This document shows positions 27,674 through 39,940 of a DNA stretch of 64,000 bases, piece by piece. The notes below the pieces were generated by a model that saw only the letters and a program-made list of their open reading frames with translations, did no database searches and had not been told where the DNA came from. Each line of letters begins with the position of its first letter. The stretch's first letter is position 1. A program made the position numbers and the translations under genes. The DNA comes from Mercurialis annua (Eukaryota > Streptophyta > Magnoliopsida > Malpighiales > Euphorbiaceae): NCBI RefSeq assembly GCF_937616625.2, contig NC_065577.1:43546001-43610000 (forward strand). Reading direction: 5' to 3'.

Positions 27674-29344
27674 GCTCGATAAGTTATTTGTTATTCGGAC
27701 AATGTTTGTAGTTGGGATTATTTATAATCATAGAAAAGTGATTTGACAAATAAATTATCGTTTTATCCCGTTTTTGGGACTTTTCTGCATTCCCCAAAAT
27801 TGGTCATGGAGGGGAATTTGGGCGCGTTTACTGACCCCCTACGTGTACCTGATGAAGTTGGAACCTAAGCGGAAGTTATCGATGGTGTTTCCGAAAATAA
27901 GAATGTTCAATTGGTTTGGTAATCAGACTAATTTAAGTTACCGTTTTGATAGCCCGAAGTAGGCTAGAAAAGGGATTTTCGAAAAGTTGAGTTTAACTAG
28001 GAATTTTGTTAGCTCGATAAGTTATCGGTTATTCGGACAACGTTTCTAGTTGGGATTATTTAAAATAATAGAAAAGTTATTTGATAAATTAATTATTGTT
28101 TTATCCCGTTTTTGGGGCTTTTTTGCATTCCCCAAAACAGCTCAGGAAGGGGAGTTTGGGTGCGTTTTTTGACCCCTTACGCGTACCAGATCAAGTTGGA
28201 ACCTAAACGGAAGTTTTAGATAGTGTTGCAGACAATTAAAATGTCTATTTAGTTTTGTAATCAGACTGTTTTATGTAAGTGGTTTGATAGTCCGAAATAG
28301 GATAAAAGGGATTTTTTAAAAGTTGTGTTTAACTAGGAATTTTGTTAGCTCGATAAATTATCGGTTATTCGGACAACGTCTCTAGTTGGGATTATTGAAA
28401 ATCATATAAAAGTTATTTGATAAATTAATTATCGTTTTATCCTGTTTTTGGGGCTAGTCTGCATTCCCCAAAACAGCTCAGGGAGGAGAGTTTTGGTGTG
28501 TTTTTTGACCCCCTACGCGTACCGGATGAAGTTGGAACTTAAACGGAAGTTTTAGAAGGTGTTGAGAAAAATAAGAATTTTCAATTATTTTGGTAATCAG
28601 ACTGTTTTAAGTAAGCGTTTTGATAGCCCGAAGTAGGCTAGAAAAGGGATTTTTGAAAAGTTTAGTTTAACTAGGAATTTTGTAAGCTCGATAAGTTTTT
28701 TGTTATTCGGACAATGTTTCTAGTTGGGATTATTTATATTCATAGAAAAGTGATTTGATAAATAAATTATTGTTTTATCCCGTTTTTGGGACTTTTCTGC
28801 ATTCCCCCAAATTTGGGCGCGTTTACTGACCCCCTACGTGTACTAGATGAAGTTGGAACCTAAGCGGAAGTTATCGATGGTGTTTCCGAAAATAAGAATG
28901 TTCAATTGGTTTGGTAATCAGACTAATTTAAGTTAGCGTTTTGATAGCCCGAAGTAGGCTAGAAAAGGGATTTTTGAAAAGTTGTGTTTAACTAGGAATT
29001 TTGTTAGCTCGATAAATTATCGGTTATTCGGACAACGTCTCTAGTTGGGATTATTGAAAATCATATAAAAGTTATTTGATAAATTAATTATCGTTTTATC
29101 CTGTTTTTGGGGCTAGTCTGCATTCCCCAAAATAGCTCAGGGAGGAGAGTTTGGGTGTGTTTTTTGACCCCCTACGCGTACCGGATGAAGTTGGAACTTA
29201 AACGGAAGTTTTAGAAGGTGTTGAAAAAAATAAGAATATTCAATTATTTTGATAATCAGACTGTTTTAAGTAAGCGTTTTGATAGCTCGAAGTAGGCTAG
29301 AAAAGGGGTTTTTAAAAAGTTGAGTTTAACTAGGAATTTTGTTA
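27674..29344. repeat. Mosaic superblock 4, 5 monomers, 1671 bp
   Basis: Order and starts: A 27674 (marker GTTACCG), B 28012 (336 bp), C 28348, deleted A 28686 (321 bp, with TTTATATTCAT), C 29007. It is a shortened relative of superblock 2 in which monomers between B and the deleted A are fewer. Confidence 0.86.
28686..29006. repeat. Type A monomer with 17-bp net deletion (copy 2)
   Basis: It is 321 bp with the same deletion endpoints and the same start variant (TGTAAGCTCGATAAG) as the copy at 19586, plus one private change (TTTATATTCAT). The shared endpoints show a single deletion that was later copied. Confidence 0.87.
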
Positions 29345-29682
29345 GCTCGATAAGTTATTTGTTATTCGGACAATGTTTGTAGTTGGGATTATTTATAATC
29401 ATAGAAAAGTGATTTGACAAATAAATTATCGTTTTATCCCGTTTTTGGGACTTTTCTGCATTCCCCAAAATTGGTCATGGAGGGGAATTTGGGCGCGTTT
29501 ACTGACCCCCTACGTGTACCTGATGAAGTTGGAACCTAAGCGGAAGTTATCGATGGTGTTTCCGAAAATAAGAATGTTCAATTGGTTTGGTAATCAGACT
29601 AATTTAAGTTACCGTTTTGATAGCCCGAAGTAGGCTAGAAAAGGGATTTTCGAAAAGTTGAGTTTAACTAGGAATTTTGTTA

Positions 29683-29818
29683 GCTCGATAAGTTATCGGT
29701 TATTCGGACAACGTTTCTAGTTGGGATTATTTAAAATAATAGAAAAGTTATTTGATAAATTAATTATTGTTTTATCCCGTTTTTGGGGCTTTTTTGAGTT
29801 TAACTAGGAATTTTGTTA
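29683..29818. repeat. Truncated type B monomer (136 bp)
   Basis: A normal B start runs to GGGGCTTTTTTG near 29796 and then jumps to AGTTTAACTAGG, the last 20 or so bases of a monomer. About 200 bp are missing. The two sides share only two or three bases at the join, so this is more like end joining than homologous exchange. Confidence 0.87.
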
Positions 29819-30156
29819 GCTCGATAAATTATCGGTTATTCGGACAACGTCTCTAGTTGGGATTATTGAAAATCATATAAAAGTTATTTGATAAATTAAT
29901 TATCGTTTTATCCTGTTTTTGAGGCTAGTCTGCATTCCCCAAAACAGCTCAGGGAGGAGAGTTTTGGTGTGTTTTTTGACCCCCTACGCGTACCGGATGA
30001 AGTTGGAACTTAAACGGAAGTTTTAGAAGGTGTTGAGAAAAATAAGAATTTTCAATTATTTTGGTAATCAGACTGTTTTAAGTAAGCGTTTTGATAGCCC
30101 GAAGTAGGCTAGAAAAGGGATTTTTGAAAAGTTTAGTTTAACTAGGAATTTTGTAA

Positions 30157-30477
30157 GCTCGATAAGTTTTTTGTTATTCGGACAATGTTTCTAGTTGGGA
30201 TTATTTATAATCATAGAAAAGTGATTTGATAAATAAATTATTGTTTTATCCCGTTTTTGGGACTTTTCTGCATTCCCCCAAATTTGGGCGCGTTTACTGA
30301 CCCCCTACGTGTACTAGATGAAGGTGGAACCTAAGCGGAAGTTATCGATGGTGTTTCCGAAAATAAGAATGTTCAATTGGTTTGGTAATCAGACTAATTT
30401 AAGTTAGCGTTTTGATAGCCCGAAGTAGGCTAGAAAAGGGATTTTTGAAAAGTTGTGTTTAACTAGGAATTTTGTTA
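30157..30477. repeat. Type A monomer with 17-bp net deletion (copy 3)
   Basis: It is 321 bp with the same deletion endpoints and start variant as the copies at 19586 and 28686. It has a private GAAGGTGG change near 30321. Confidence 0.87.
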
Positions 30478-32167
30478 GCTCGATAAATTATCGGTTATTC
30501 GGACAACGTCTCTAGTTGGGATTATTGAAAATCATATAAAAGTTATTTGATAAATTAATTATCGTTTTATCCTGTTTTTGGGGCTAGTCTGCATTCCCCA
30601 TAACAGCTCAGGGAGGAGAGTTTGGGTGTGTTTTTTGACCCCCTACGCGTACCGGATGAAGTTGGAACTTAAACGGAAGTTTTAGAAGGTGTTGAGAAAA
30701 ATAAGAATATTCAATTATTTTGGTAATCAGACTGTTTTAAGTAAGCGTTTTGATAGCCCGTAGTAGGCTAGAAAAGGGATTTTTGAAAAGTTGAGTTTAA
30801 CTAGGAATTTTGTTAGCTCGATAAGTTATCGGTTATTCGGACAACGTTTCTAGTTGGGATTATTTAAAATAATAGAAAAGTTATTTGATAAATTAATTAT
30901 TGTTTTATCCCATTTTTGGGGCTTTTCTGCATTCCCCAAAACAGCTCAGGGAGGGGAGTTTGGGTGCGTTTGTTGACCCCTTACGCTTACCCTATCAAGT
31001 TGGAACCTAAACGGAAGTTTTAGACAGTGTTGCAGTCAATTAAAATGTCTATTTAGTTTTGTAATCAGACTAATTTAAGTTAGCGTTTTGATAGCCCGAA
31101 GTAGGCTAGAAGAGGGATTTTTGAAAAGTTGTGTTTAACTAGGAATTTTGTTAGCTCGATAAATTATCGTTTATTCGGACAACGTCTCTAGTTGGGATTA
31201 TTGAAAATCATATAAAAGTTATTTGATAAATTAATTATCGTTTTATCCTGTTTTTGGGGCTAGTCTGCATTCCCCAAAAAAGCTCAGGGAGGAGAGTTTG
31301 GGTGTGTTTTTTGACCCCCTACGCGTACCGGATGAAGTTGGAACTTAAACGGAAGTTTTAGAAGGTGTTGAAAAAAATAAGAGTATTCAATTATTTTGGT
31401 AATCAGACTGTTTTAAGTAAGCGTTTTGATAGCCCGAAGTAGGGTAGAAAAGGGATTTTTGAAAAGTTGAGTTTAACTAGGAATTTTGTTATCTCGATAA
31501 GTTATTTGTTATTCGGAAAATGTTTCTAGTTGGGATTATTTATAATCATAGAAAAGTGATTTGATAAATAAATTATCGTTTTATCCCGTTTTTGGGACTT
31601 TTCTGCATTCCCCAAAATTGCTCAGGGAGGGGAATTTGGGCGCGTTTACTGACCCCCTACGTGTACCAGATGAAGTTGGAACCTAAGCGGAAGTTATCGA
31701 TGGTGTTTCCGAAAATAAGAATGTTCAATTGGTTTGGTAATCAGACTAATTTAAGTTAGCGTTTTGATAGCCCGAAGTAGGCTAGAAAAGGGATTTTTGA
31801 AAAGTTGTGTTTAACTAGGAATTTTGTTAGCTCGATAAATTATCGGTTATTCGGACAACGTCTCTAGTTGGGATTATTGAAAATCATATAAAAGTTATTT
31901 GATAAATTAATTATCGTCTTATCCTGTTTTTGGGGCTAGTCTGCATTCCCCAAAACAGCTCAGGGAGGAGAGTTTGGGTGTGTTTTTTGACCCCCTACGC
32001 GTACCGGATGAAGTTGGAACATAAACGGAAGTTTTAGAAGGTGTTGAGAAAAATAAGAATATTCAATTATTTTGTTAATCAGACTGTTTTATGTAAGCGT
32101 TTTGATAGCCCGAAGTAGGGTAGAAAAGGGATTTTTGAAAAGTTGAGTTTAACTAGGAATTTTGTTA

Positions 32168-35100
32168 GCTCGATAAGTTATTTGTTATTCGGACAATGTT
32201 TCTAGTTGGGATTATTTATAATCATAGAAAAGTGATTTGATAAATAAATTATCGTTTTATCCCGTTTTTGGGACTTTTCTGCATTCCCCAAAATTGCTCA
32301 GGGAGGGGAATTTGGGCGCGTTTACTGACCCCCTACGTGTACCAGATGAAGTTGGAACCTAAGCGGAAGTTATCGATGGTGTTTCCGAAAATAAGAATGT
32401 TCAATTGGTTTGGTAATCAGACTAATTTAAGTTAGCGTTTTGATAGCCCGAAGTAGGCTAGAAAAGGGATTTTTGAAAAGTTGTGTTTAACTAGGAATTT
32501 TGTTAGCTCGATAAATTATCGGTTATTCGGACAACGTCTCTAGTTGGGATTATTGAAAATCATATAAAAGTTATTTGATAAATTAATTATCGTCTTATCC
32601 TGTTTTTGGGGCTAGTCTGCATTCCCCAAAACAGCTCAGGGAGGAGAGTTTGGGTGTGTTTTTCGACCCCCTACGCGTACCGGATGAAGTTGGAACATAA
32701 ACGGAAGTTTTAGAAGGTGTTGAGAAAAATAAGAATATTCAATTATTTTGTTAAACAGACTGTTTTAAGTAAGCGTTTTGATAGCCCGAAGTAGGGTAGA
32801 AAAGGGATTTTTGAAAAGTTGAGTTTAACTAGGAATTTTGTTAGCTCGATAAGTTATTTGTTATTCGGACAATGTTTCTAGTTGGGATTATTTATAATCA
32901 TAGAAAAGTGATTTGATAAATAAATTATCGTTTTATCCCGTTTTTGGGACTTTTCTGCATTCCCCAAAATTGCTCAGGGAGGGGAATTTGGGCGCGTTTA
33001 CTGACCCCCTACGTGTACCAGATGAAGTTGGAACCTAAGCGGAAGTTATTGATGGTGTTTCCGAAAAGAAGAATGTTCAATTGGTTTGGTAATCAGACTA
33101 ATTTAAGTTAGCGTTTTGATAGCCCGAAGTAGGCTAGAAAAGGGATTTTTGAAAAGTTGTGTTTAACTAGGAATTTTGTTAGCTCGATAAATTATCGGTT
33201 ATTCGGACAACGTCTCTAGTTGGGATTATTGAAAATCATATAAAAGTTATTTGATAAATTAATTATCGTTTTATCCTGTTTTTTGGGCTAGTCTGCATTC
33301 CCCAAAACAACTCAGGGAGGAGAGTTTGGGTGTGTTTTTTGACCCCCTACGCGTACCGGATGAAGTTGGAACTTAAACGGAAGTTTTAGAAGGTGTTGAA
33401 AAAAATAAGAGTATTCAATTATTTTTGTAATCAGACTGTTTTAAGTAAGCGTTTTGATAGCCCGAAATAGGGTAGAAAAGGGATTTTTGAAAAGTTGAGT
33501 TTAACTAGGAATTTTGTTAGCTCGATAAGTTATTTGTTATTCGGACAATGTTTCTAGTTGGGATTATTTATAATCATAGAAAAGTGATTTGATAAATAAA
33601 TTATCGTTTTATCCCGTTTTTGGGACTTTTCTGCATTCCCCAAAATTGCTCAGGGAGGGGAATTTGGGCGCGTTTACTGACCCCCTACGTGTACCAGATG
33701 AAGTTGGAACCTAAGCGGAAGTTATCGATGGTGTTTCCGAAAATAAGAATGTTCAATTGGTTTGGTAATCAGACTAATTTAAGTTAGCGTTTTGATAGCC
33801 CGAAGTAGGCTAGAAAAGGGATTTTTGAAAAGTTGAGTTTAACTAGGAATTTTGTTAGCTCGATAAGTTATCGGTTATTCGGACAACGTTTCTAGTTGGG
33901 ATTATTTAAAATAATAGAAAAGTTATTTGATAAATTAATTATTGTTTTATCCCATTTTTGGGGCTTTTCTGCATTCCCCAAAACAGCTCAGGGAGGGGAG
34001 TTTGGGTGCGTTTGTTGACCCCTTACGCTTACCCTATCAAGTTGGAACCTAAACGGAAGTTTTAGACAGTGTTGCAGTCAATTAAAATGTCTATTTAGTT
34101 TTGTAATCAGACTAATTTAAGTTAGCGTTTTGATAGCCCGAAGTAGGCTAGAAGAGGGATTTTTGAAAAGTTGTGTTTAACTAGGAATTTTGTTAGCTCG
34201 ATAAATTATCGTTTATTCGGACAACGTCTCTAGTTGGGATTATTGAAAATCATATAAAAGTTATTTGATAAATTAATTATCGTTTTATCCTGTTTTTGGG
34301 GCTAGTCTGCATTCCCCAAAAAAGCTCAGGGAGGAGAGTTTGGGTGTGTTTTTTGACCCCCTACGCGTACCGGATGAAGTTGGAACTTAAACGGAAGTTT
34401 TAGAAGGTGTTGAAAAAAATAAGAGTATTCAATTATTTTGGTAATCAGACTGTTTTAAGTAAGCGTTTTGATAGCCCGAAGTAGGGTAGAAAAGGGATTT
34501 TTGAAAAGTTGAGTTTAACTAGGAATTTTGTTATCTCGATAAGTTATTTGTTATTCGGAAAATGTTTCTAGTTGGGATTATTTATAATCATAGAAAAGTG
34601 ATTTGATAAATAAATTATCGTTTTATCCCGTTTTTGGGACTTTTCTGCATTCCCCAAAATTGCTCAGGGAGGGGAATTTGGGCGCGTTTACTGACCCCCT
34701 ACGTGTACCAGATGAAGTTGGAACCTAAGCGGAAGTTATCGATGGTGTTTCCGAAAATAAGAATGTTCAATTGGTTTGGTAATCAGACTAATTTAAGTTA
34801 GCGTTTTTATAGCCCGAAGTAGGCTAGAAAAGGGATTTTTGAAAAGTTGTGTTTAACTAGGAATTTTGTTAGCTCGATAAATTATCGGTTATTCGGACAA
34901 CGTCTCTAGTTGGGATTATTGAAAATCATATAAAAGTTATTTGATAAATTAATTATCGTCTTATCCTGTTTTTGGGGCTAGTCTGCATTCCCCAAAACAG
35001 CTCAGGGAGGAGAGTTTGGGTGTGTTTTTTGACCCCCTACGCGTACCGGATGAAGTTGGAACATAAACGGAAGTTTTAGAAGGTGTTGAGAAAAATAAGA

Positions 35101-36561
35101 ATATTCAATTATTTTGTTAATCAGACTGTTTTATGTAAGCGTTTTGATAGCCCGAAGTAGGGTAGAAAAGGGATTTTTGAAAAGTTGAGTTTAACTAGGA
35201 ATTTTGTTAGCTCGATAAGTTATTTGTTATTCGGACAATGTTTCTAGTTGGGATTATTTATAATCGTAGAAAAGTGATTTGATAAATAAATTATCGTTTT
35301 ATCCCGTTATTGGGACTTTTCTGCATTCCCCAAAATTGCTCAGGGAGGGGAATTTGGGCGCGTTTACTGACCCCCTACGTGTACCAGATGAAGTTGGAAC
35401 CTAAGCGGAAGTTATCGATGGTGTTTCCGAAAATAAGAATGTTCAATTGGTTTGGTAATCAGACTAATTTAAGTTAGCGTTTTGATAGCCCGAAGTAGGC
35501 TAGAAAAGGGATTTTTGAAAAGTTGAGTTTAACTAGGAATTTTGTTAGCTCGATAAGTTATCGGTTATTCGGACAACGTTTCTAGTTGGGATTATTTAAA
35601 ATAATAGAAAAGTTATTTGATAAATTAATTATTGTTTTATCCCATTTTTGGGGCTTTTCTGCATTCCCCAAAACAGCTCAGGGAGGGGAGTTTGGGTGCG
35701 TTTGTTGACCCCTTACGCTTACCCTATCAAGTTGGAACCTAAACGGAAGTTTTAGACAGTGTTGCAGTCAATTAAAATGTCTATTTAGTTTTGTAATCAG
35801 ACTAATTTAAGTTAGCGTTTTGATAGCCCGAAGTAGGCTAGAAGAGGGATTTTTGAAAAGTTGTGTTTAACTAGGAATTTTGTTAGCTCGATAAATTATC
35901 GTTTATTCGGACAACGTCTCTAGTTGGGATTATTGAAAATCATATAAAAGTTATTTGATAAATTAATTATCGTTTTATCCTGTTTTTGGGGCTAGTCTGC
36001 ATTCCCCAAAAAAGCTCAGGGAGGAGAGTTTGGGTGTGTTTTTTCACCCCCTACGCGTACCGGATGAAGTTGGAACTTAAACGGAAGTTTTAGAAGGTGT
36101 TGAAAAAAATAAGAGTATTCAATTATTTTTGTAATCAGACTGTTTTAAGTAAGCGTTTTGATAGCCCGAAATAGGGTAGAAAAGGGATTTTTGAAAAGTT
36201 GAGTTTAACTAGGAATTTTGTTAGCTCGATAAGTTATTTGTTATTCGGACAATGTTTCTAGTTGGGATTATTTATAATCATAGAAAAGTGATTTGATAAA
36301 TAAATTATCGTTTTATCCCGTTTTTGGGACTTTTCTGCATTCCCCAAAATTGCTCAGGGAGGGGAATTTGGGCGCGTTTACTGACCCCCTACGTGTACCA
36401 GATGAAGTTGGAACCTAAGCGGAAGTTATCGATGGTGTTTCCGAAAATAAGAATGTTCAATTGGTTTGGTAATCAGACTAATTTAAGTTAGCGTTTTGAT
36501 AGCCCGAAGTAGGCTAGAAAAGGGATTTTTGAAAAGTTGAGTTTAACTAGGAATTTTGTTA
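32168..36561. repeat. Large duplicated segment, copy 1 (13 monomers)
   Basis: The monomer order A C A C A B C A C A B C A repeats at 39941-44334 with a constant offset of 7773 bp. Diagnostic shared changes include TTTTTCGACC and GTTAAACAGAC in the second monomer, GAAAAGAAGAATG in the third, TTTTTTGGGC with CAACTC in the fourth, and TTTTTTCACCCC in the twelfth. Private changes such as TAATCGTAG near 35263 show that the copies have begun to diverge. Confidence 0.8.
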
Positions 36562-39500
36562 TCTCGATAAGTTATTTGTTATTCGGAAAATGTTTCTAGT
36601 TGGGATTATTTATAATCATAGAAAAGTGATTTGATAAATAAATTATCGTTTTATCCCGTTTTTGGGACTTTTCTGCATTCCCCAAAATTGCTCAGGGAGG
36701 GGAATTTGGGCGCGTTTACTGACCCCCTACGTGTACCGGATGAAGTTGGAACCTAAGCGGAAGTTATCGATGGTGTTTCCGAAAATAAGAAAGTTCAATT
36801 GGTTTGGTAATCAGACTAATTTAAGTTAGCGTTTTGATAGCCCGAAGTAGGCTAGAAAAGGATTTTTGAAAAGTTGTGTTTAACTAGGAATTTTGTTAGC
36901 TCGATAAATTATCGGTTATTCGGACAACGTCTCTAGTTGGGATTATTGAAAATCATATAAAAGTTATTTGATAAATTAATTATCGTTTTATCCTGTTTTT
37001 GGGGCTAGTCTGCATTCCCCAAAACAGCTCAGGGAGGAGAGTTTGGGTGTGTTTTTTGACCCCCTACGCGTACCGGATGAAGTTGGAACTTAAACGGAAG
37101 TTTTAGAAGGTGTTGAGAAAAATAAGAATATTCAATTATTTTGGTAATCAGACTGTTTTAAGTAAGCGTTTTGATAGCCCGTAGTAGGCTAGAAAAGGGA
37201 TTTTTGAAAAGTTGAGTTTAACTAGGAATTTTGTTATCTCGATAAGTTATTTGTTATTCGGAAAATGTTTCTAGTTGGGATTATTTATAATCATAGAAAA
37301 GTGATTTGATAAATAAATTATCGTTTTATCCCGTTTTTGGGACTTTTCTGCATTCCCCAAAATTGCTCAGGGAGGGGAATTTGGGCGCGTTTACTGACCC
37401 CCTACGTGTACCAGTTGAAGTTGGAACCTAAGCGGAAGTTATCGATGGTGTTTCCGAAAATAAGAATGTTCAATTGGTTTGGTAATCAGACTAATTTAAG
37501 TTAGCGTTTTGATAGCCCGAAGTAGGCTAGAAAAGGGATTTTTGAAAAGTTGTGTTTAACTAGGAATTTTGTTAGCTCGATAAATTATCGGTTATTCGGA
37601 CAACGTCTCTAGTTGGGATTATTGAAAATCATATAAAAGTTATTTGATAAATTAATTATCGTTTTATCCTGTTTTTGGGGCTAGTCTGCATTCCCCAAAA
37701 CAGCTCAGGGAGGAGAGTTTGGGTGTGTTTTTTGACGCCCTACGCGTACCGGATGAAGTTGGAACTTAAACGGAAGTTTTAGAAGGTGTTGAGAAAAATA
37801 AGAATATTCAATTATTTTGGTAATCAGACTGTTTTAAGTAAGCGTTTTGATAGCCCGTAGTAGGCTAGAAAAGGGATTTTTGAAAAGTTGAGTTTAACTA
37901 GGAATTTTGTTATCTCGATAAGTTATTTGTTATTCGGAAAATGTTTCTAGTTGGGATTATTTATAATCATAGAAAAGTGATTTGATAAATAAATTATCGT
38001 TTTATCCCGTTTTTGGGACTTTTCTGCATTCCCCAAAATTGCTCAGGGAGGGGAATTTGGGCGCGTTTACTGACCCCCTACGTGTACCAGATGAAGTTGG
38101 AACCTAAGCGGAAGTTATCGATGGTGTTTCCGAAAATAAGAATGTTCAATTGGTTTGGTAATCAGACTAATTTAAGTTAGCGTTTTGATAGCCCGAAGTA
38201 GGCTAGAAAAGGGATTTTTGAAAAGTTGTGTTTAACTAGGAATTTTGTTAGCTCGATAAATTATCGGTTATTCGGACAACGTCTCTAGTTGGGATTATTG
38301 AAAATCATATAAAAGTTATTTGATAAATTAATTATCGTCTTATCCTGTTTTTGGGGCTAGTCTGCATTCCCCAAAACAGCTCAGGGAGGAGAGTTTGGGT
38401 GTGTTTTTCGACCCCCTACGCGTACCGGATGAAGTTGGAACATAAACGGAAGTTTTAGAAGGTGTTGAGAAAAATAAGAATATTCAATTATTTTGTTAAT
38501 CAGACTGTTTTATGTAAGCGTTTTGATAGCCCGAAGTAGGGTAGAAAAGGGATTTTTGAAAAGTTGAGTTTAACTAGGAATTTTGTTAGCTCGATAAGTT
38601 ATTTGTTATTCGGACAATGTTTCTAGTTGGGATTATTTATAATCATAGAAAAGTGATTTGATAAATAAATTATCGTTTTATCCCGTTTTTGGGACTTTTC
38701 TGCATTCCCCAAAATTGCTCAGGGAGGGGAATTTGGGCGCGTTTACTGACCCCCTACGTGTACCAGATGAAGTTGGAACCTAAGCGGAAGTTATCGATGG
38801 TGTTTCCGAAAATAAGAATGTTCAATTGGTTTGGTAATCAGACTAATTTAAGTTAGCGTTTTGATAGCCCGAAGTAGGCTAGAAAAGGGATTTTTGAAAA
38901 GTTGTGTTTAACTAGGAATTTTGTTAGCTCGATAAATTATCGGTTATTCGGACAACGTCTCTAGTTGGGATTATTGAAAATCATATAAAAGTTATTTGAT
39001 AAATTAATTATCGTCTTATCCTGTTTTTGGGGCTAGTCTGCATTCCCCAAAACAGCTCAGGGAGGAGAGTTTGGGTGTGTTTTTCGACCCCCTACGCGTA
39101 CCGGATGAAGTTGGAACATAAACGGAAGTTTTAGAAGGTGTTGAGAAAAATAAGAATATTCAATTATTTTGTTAAACAGACTGTTTTATGTAAGCGTTTT
39201 GATAGCCCGAAGTAGGGTAGAAAAGGGATTTTTGAAAAGTTGAGTTTAACTAGGAATTTTGTTAGCTCGATAAGTTATTTGTTATTCGGACAATGTTTCT
39301 AGTTGGGATTATTTATAATCATAGAAAAGTGATTTGATAAATAAATTATCGTTTTATCCCGTTTTTGGGACTTTTCTGCATTCCCCAAAATTGCTCAGGG
39401 AGGGGAATTTGGGCGCGTTTACTGACCCCCTACGTGTACCAGATGAAGTTGGAACCTAAGCGGAAGTTATCGATGGTGTTTCCGAAAAGAAGAATGTTCA

Positions 39501-39940
39501 ATTGGTTTGGTAATCAGACTAATTTAAGTTAGCGTTTTGATAGCCCGAAGTAGGCTAGAAAAGGGATTTTTGAAAAGTTGTGTTTAACTAGGAATTTTGT
39601 TAGCTCGATAAATTATCGGTTATTCAGACAACGTCTCTAGTTGGGATTATTGAAAATCATATAAAAGTTATTTGATAAATTAATTATCGTTTTATCCTGT
39701 TTTTTGGGCTAGTCTGCATTCCCCAAAACAACTCAGGGAGGAGAGTTTGGGTGTGTTTTTTGACCCCCTACGCGTACCGGATGAAGTTGGAACTTAAACG
39801 GAAGTTTTAGAAGGTGTTGAAAAAAATAAGAGTATTCAATTATTTTTGTAATCAGACTGTTTTAAGTAAGCGTTTTGATAGCCCGAAATAGGGTAGAAAA
39901 GGGATTTTTGAAAAGTTGAGTTTAACTAGGAATTTTGTTA

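Larger units (their letters stand above)
29345..30815. repeat. Mosaic superblock 5 with truncated B, 1471 bp
   Basis: Order and starts: A 29345 (marker GTTACCG), truncated B 29683, C 29819, deleted A 30157 (321 bp), C 30478. The last C is followed directly by a B at 30816, an order not seen elsewhere in the window. This is the right edge of the superblock zone. Confidence 0.86.

Noticed and set aside
14284..29633. 62-codon open frames on the plus strand at 14284, 18336, 22708, 23722, 27774 and 29445
   Set aside because: They begin at TTG, not ATG, and differ from closed copies by one G-to-C change (for example at 14451) that removes a TAG stop. They mark the A variant that opens the superblocks and are not genes.
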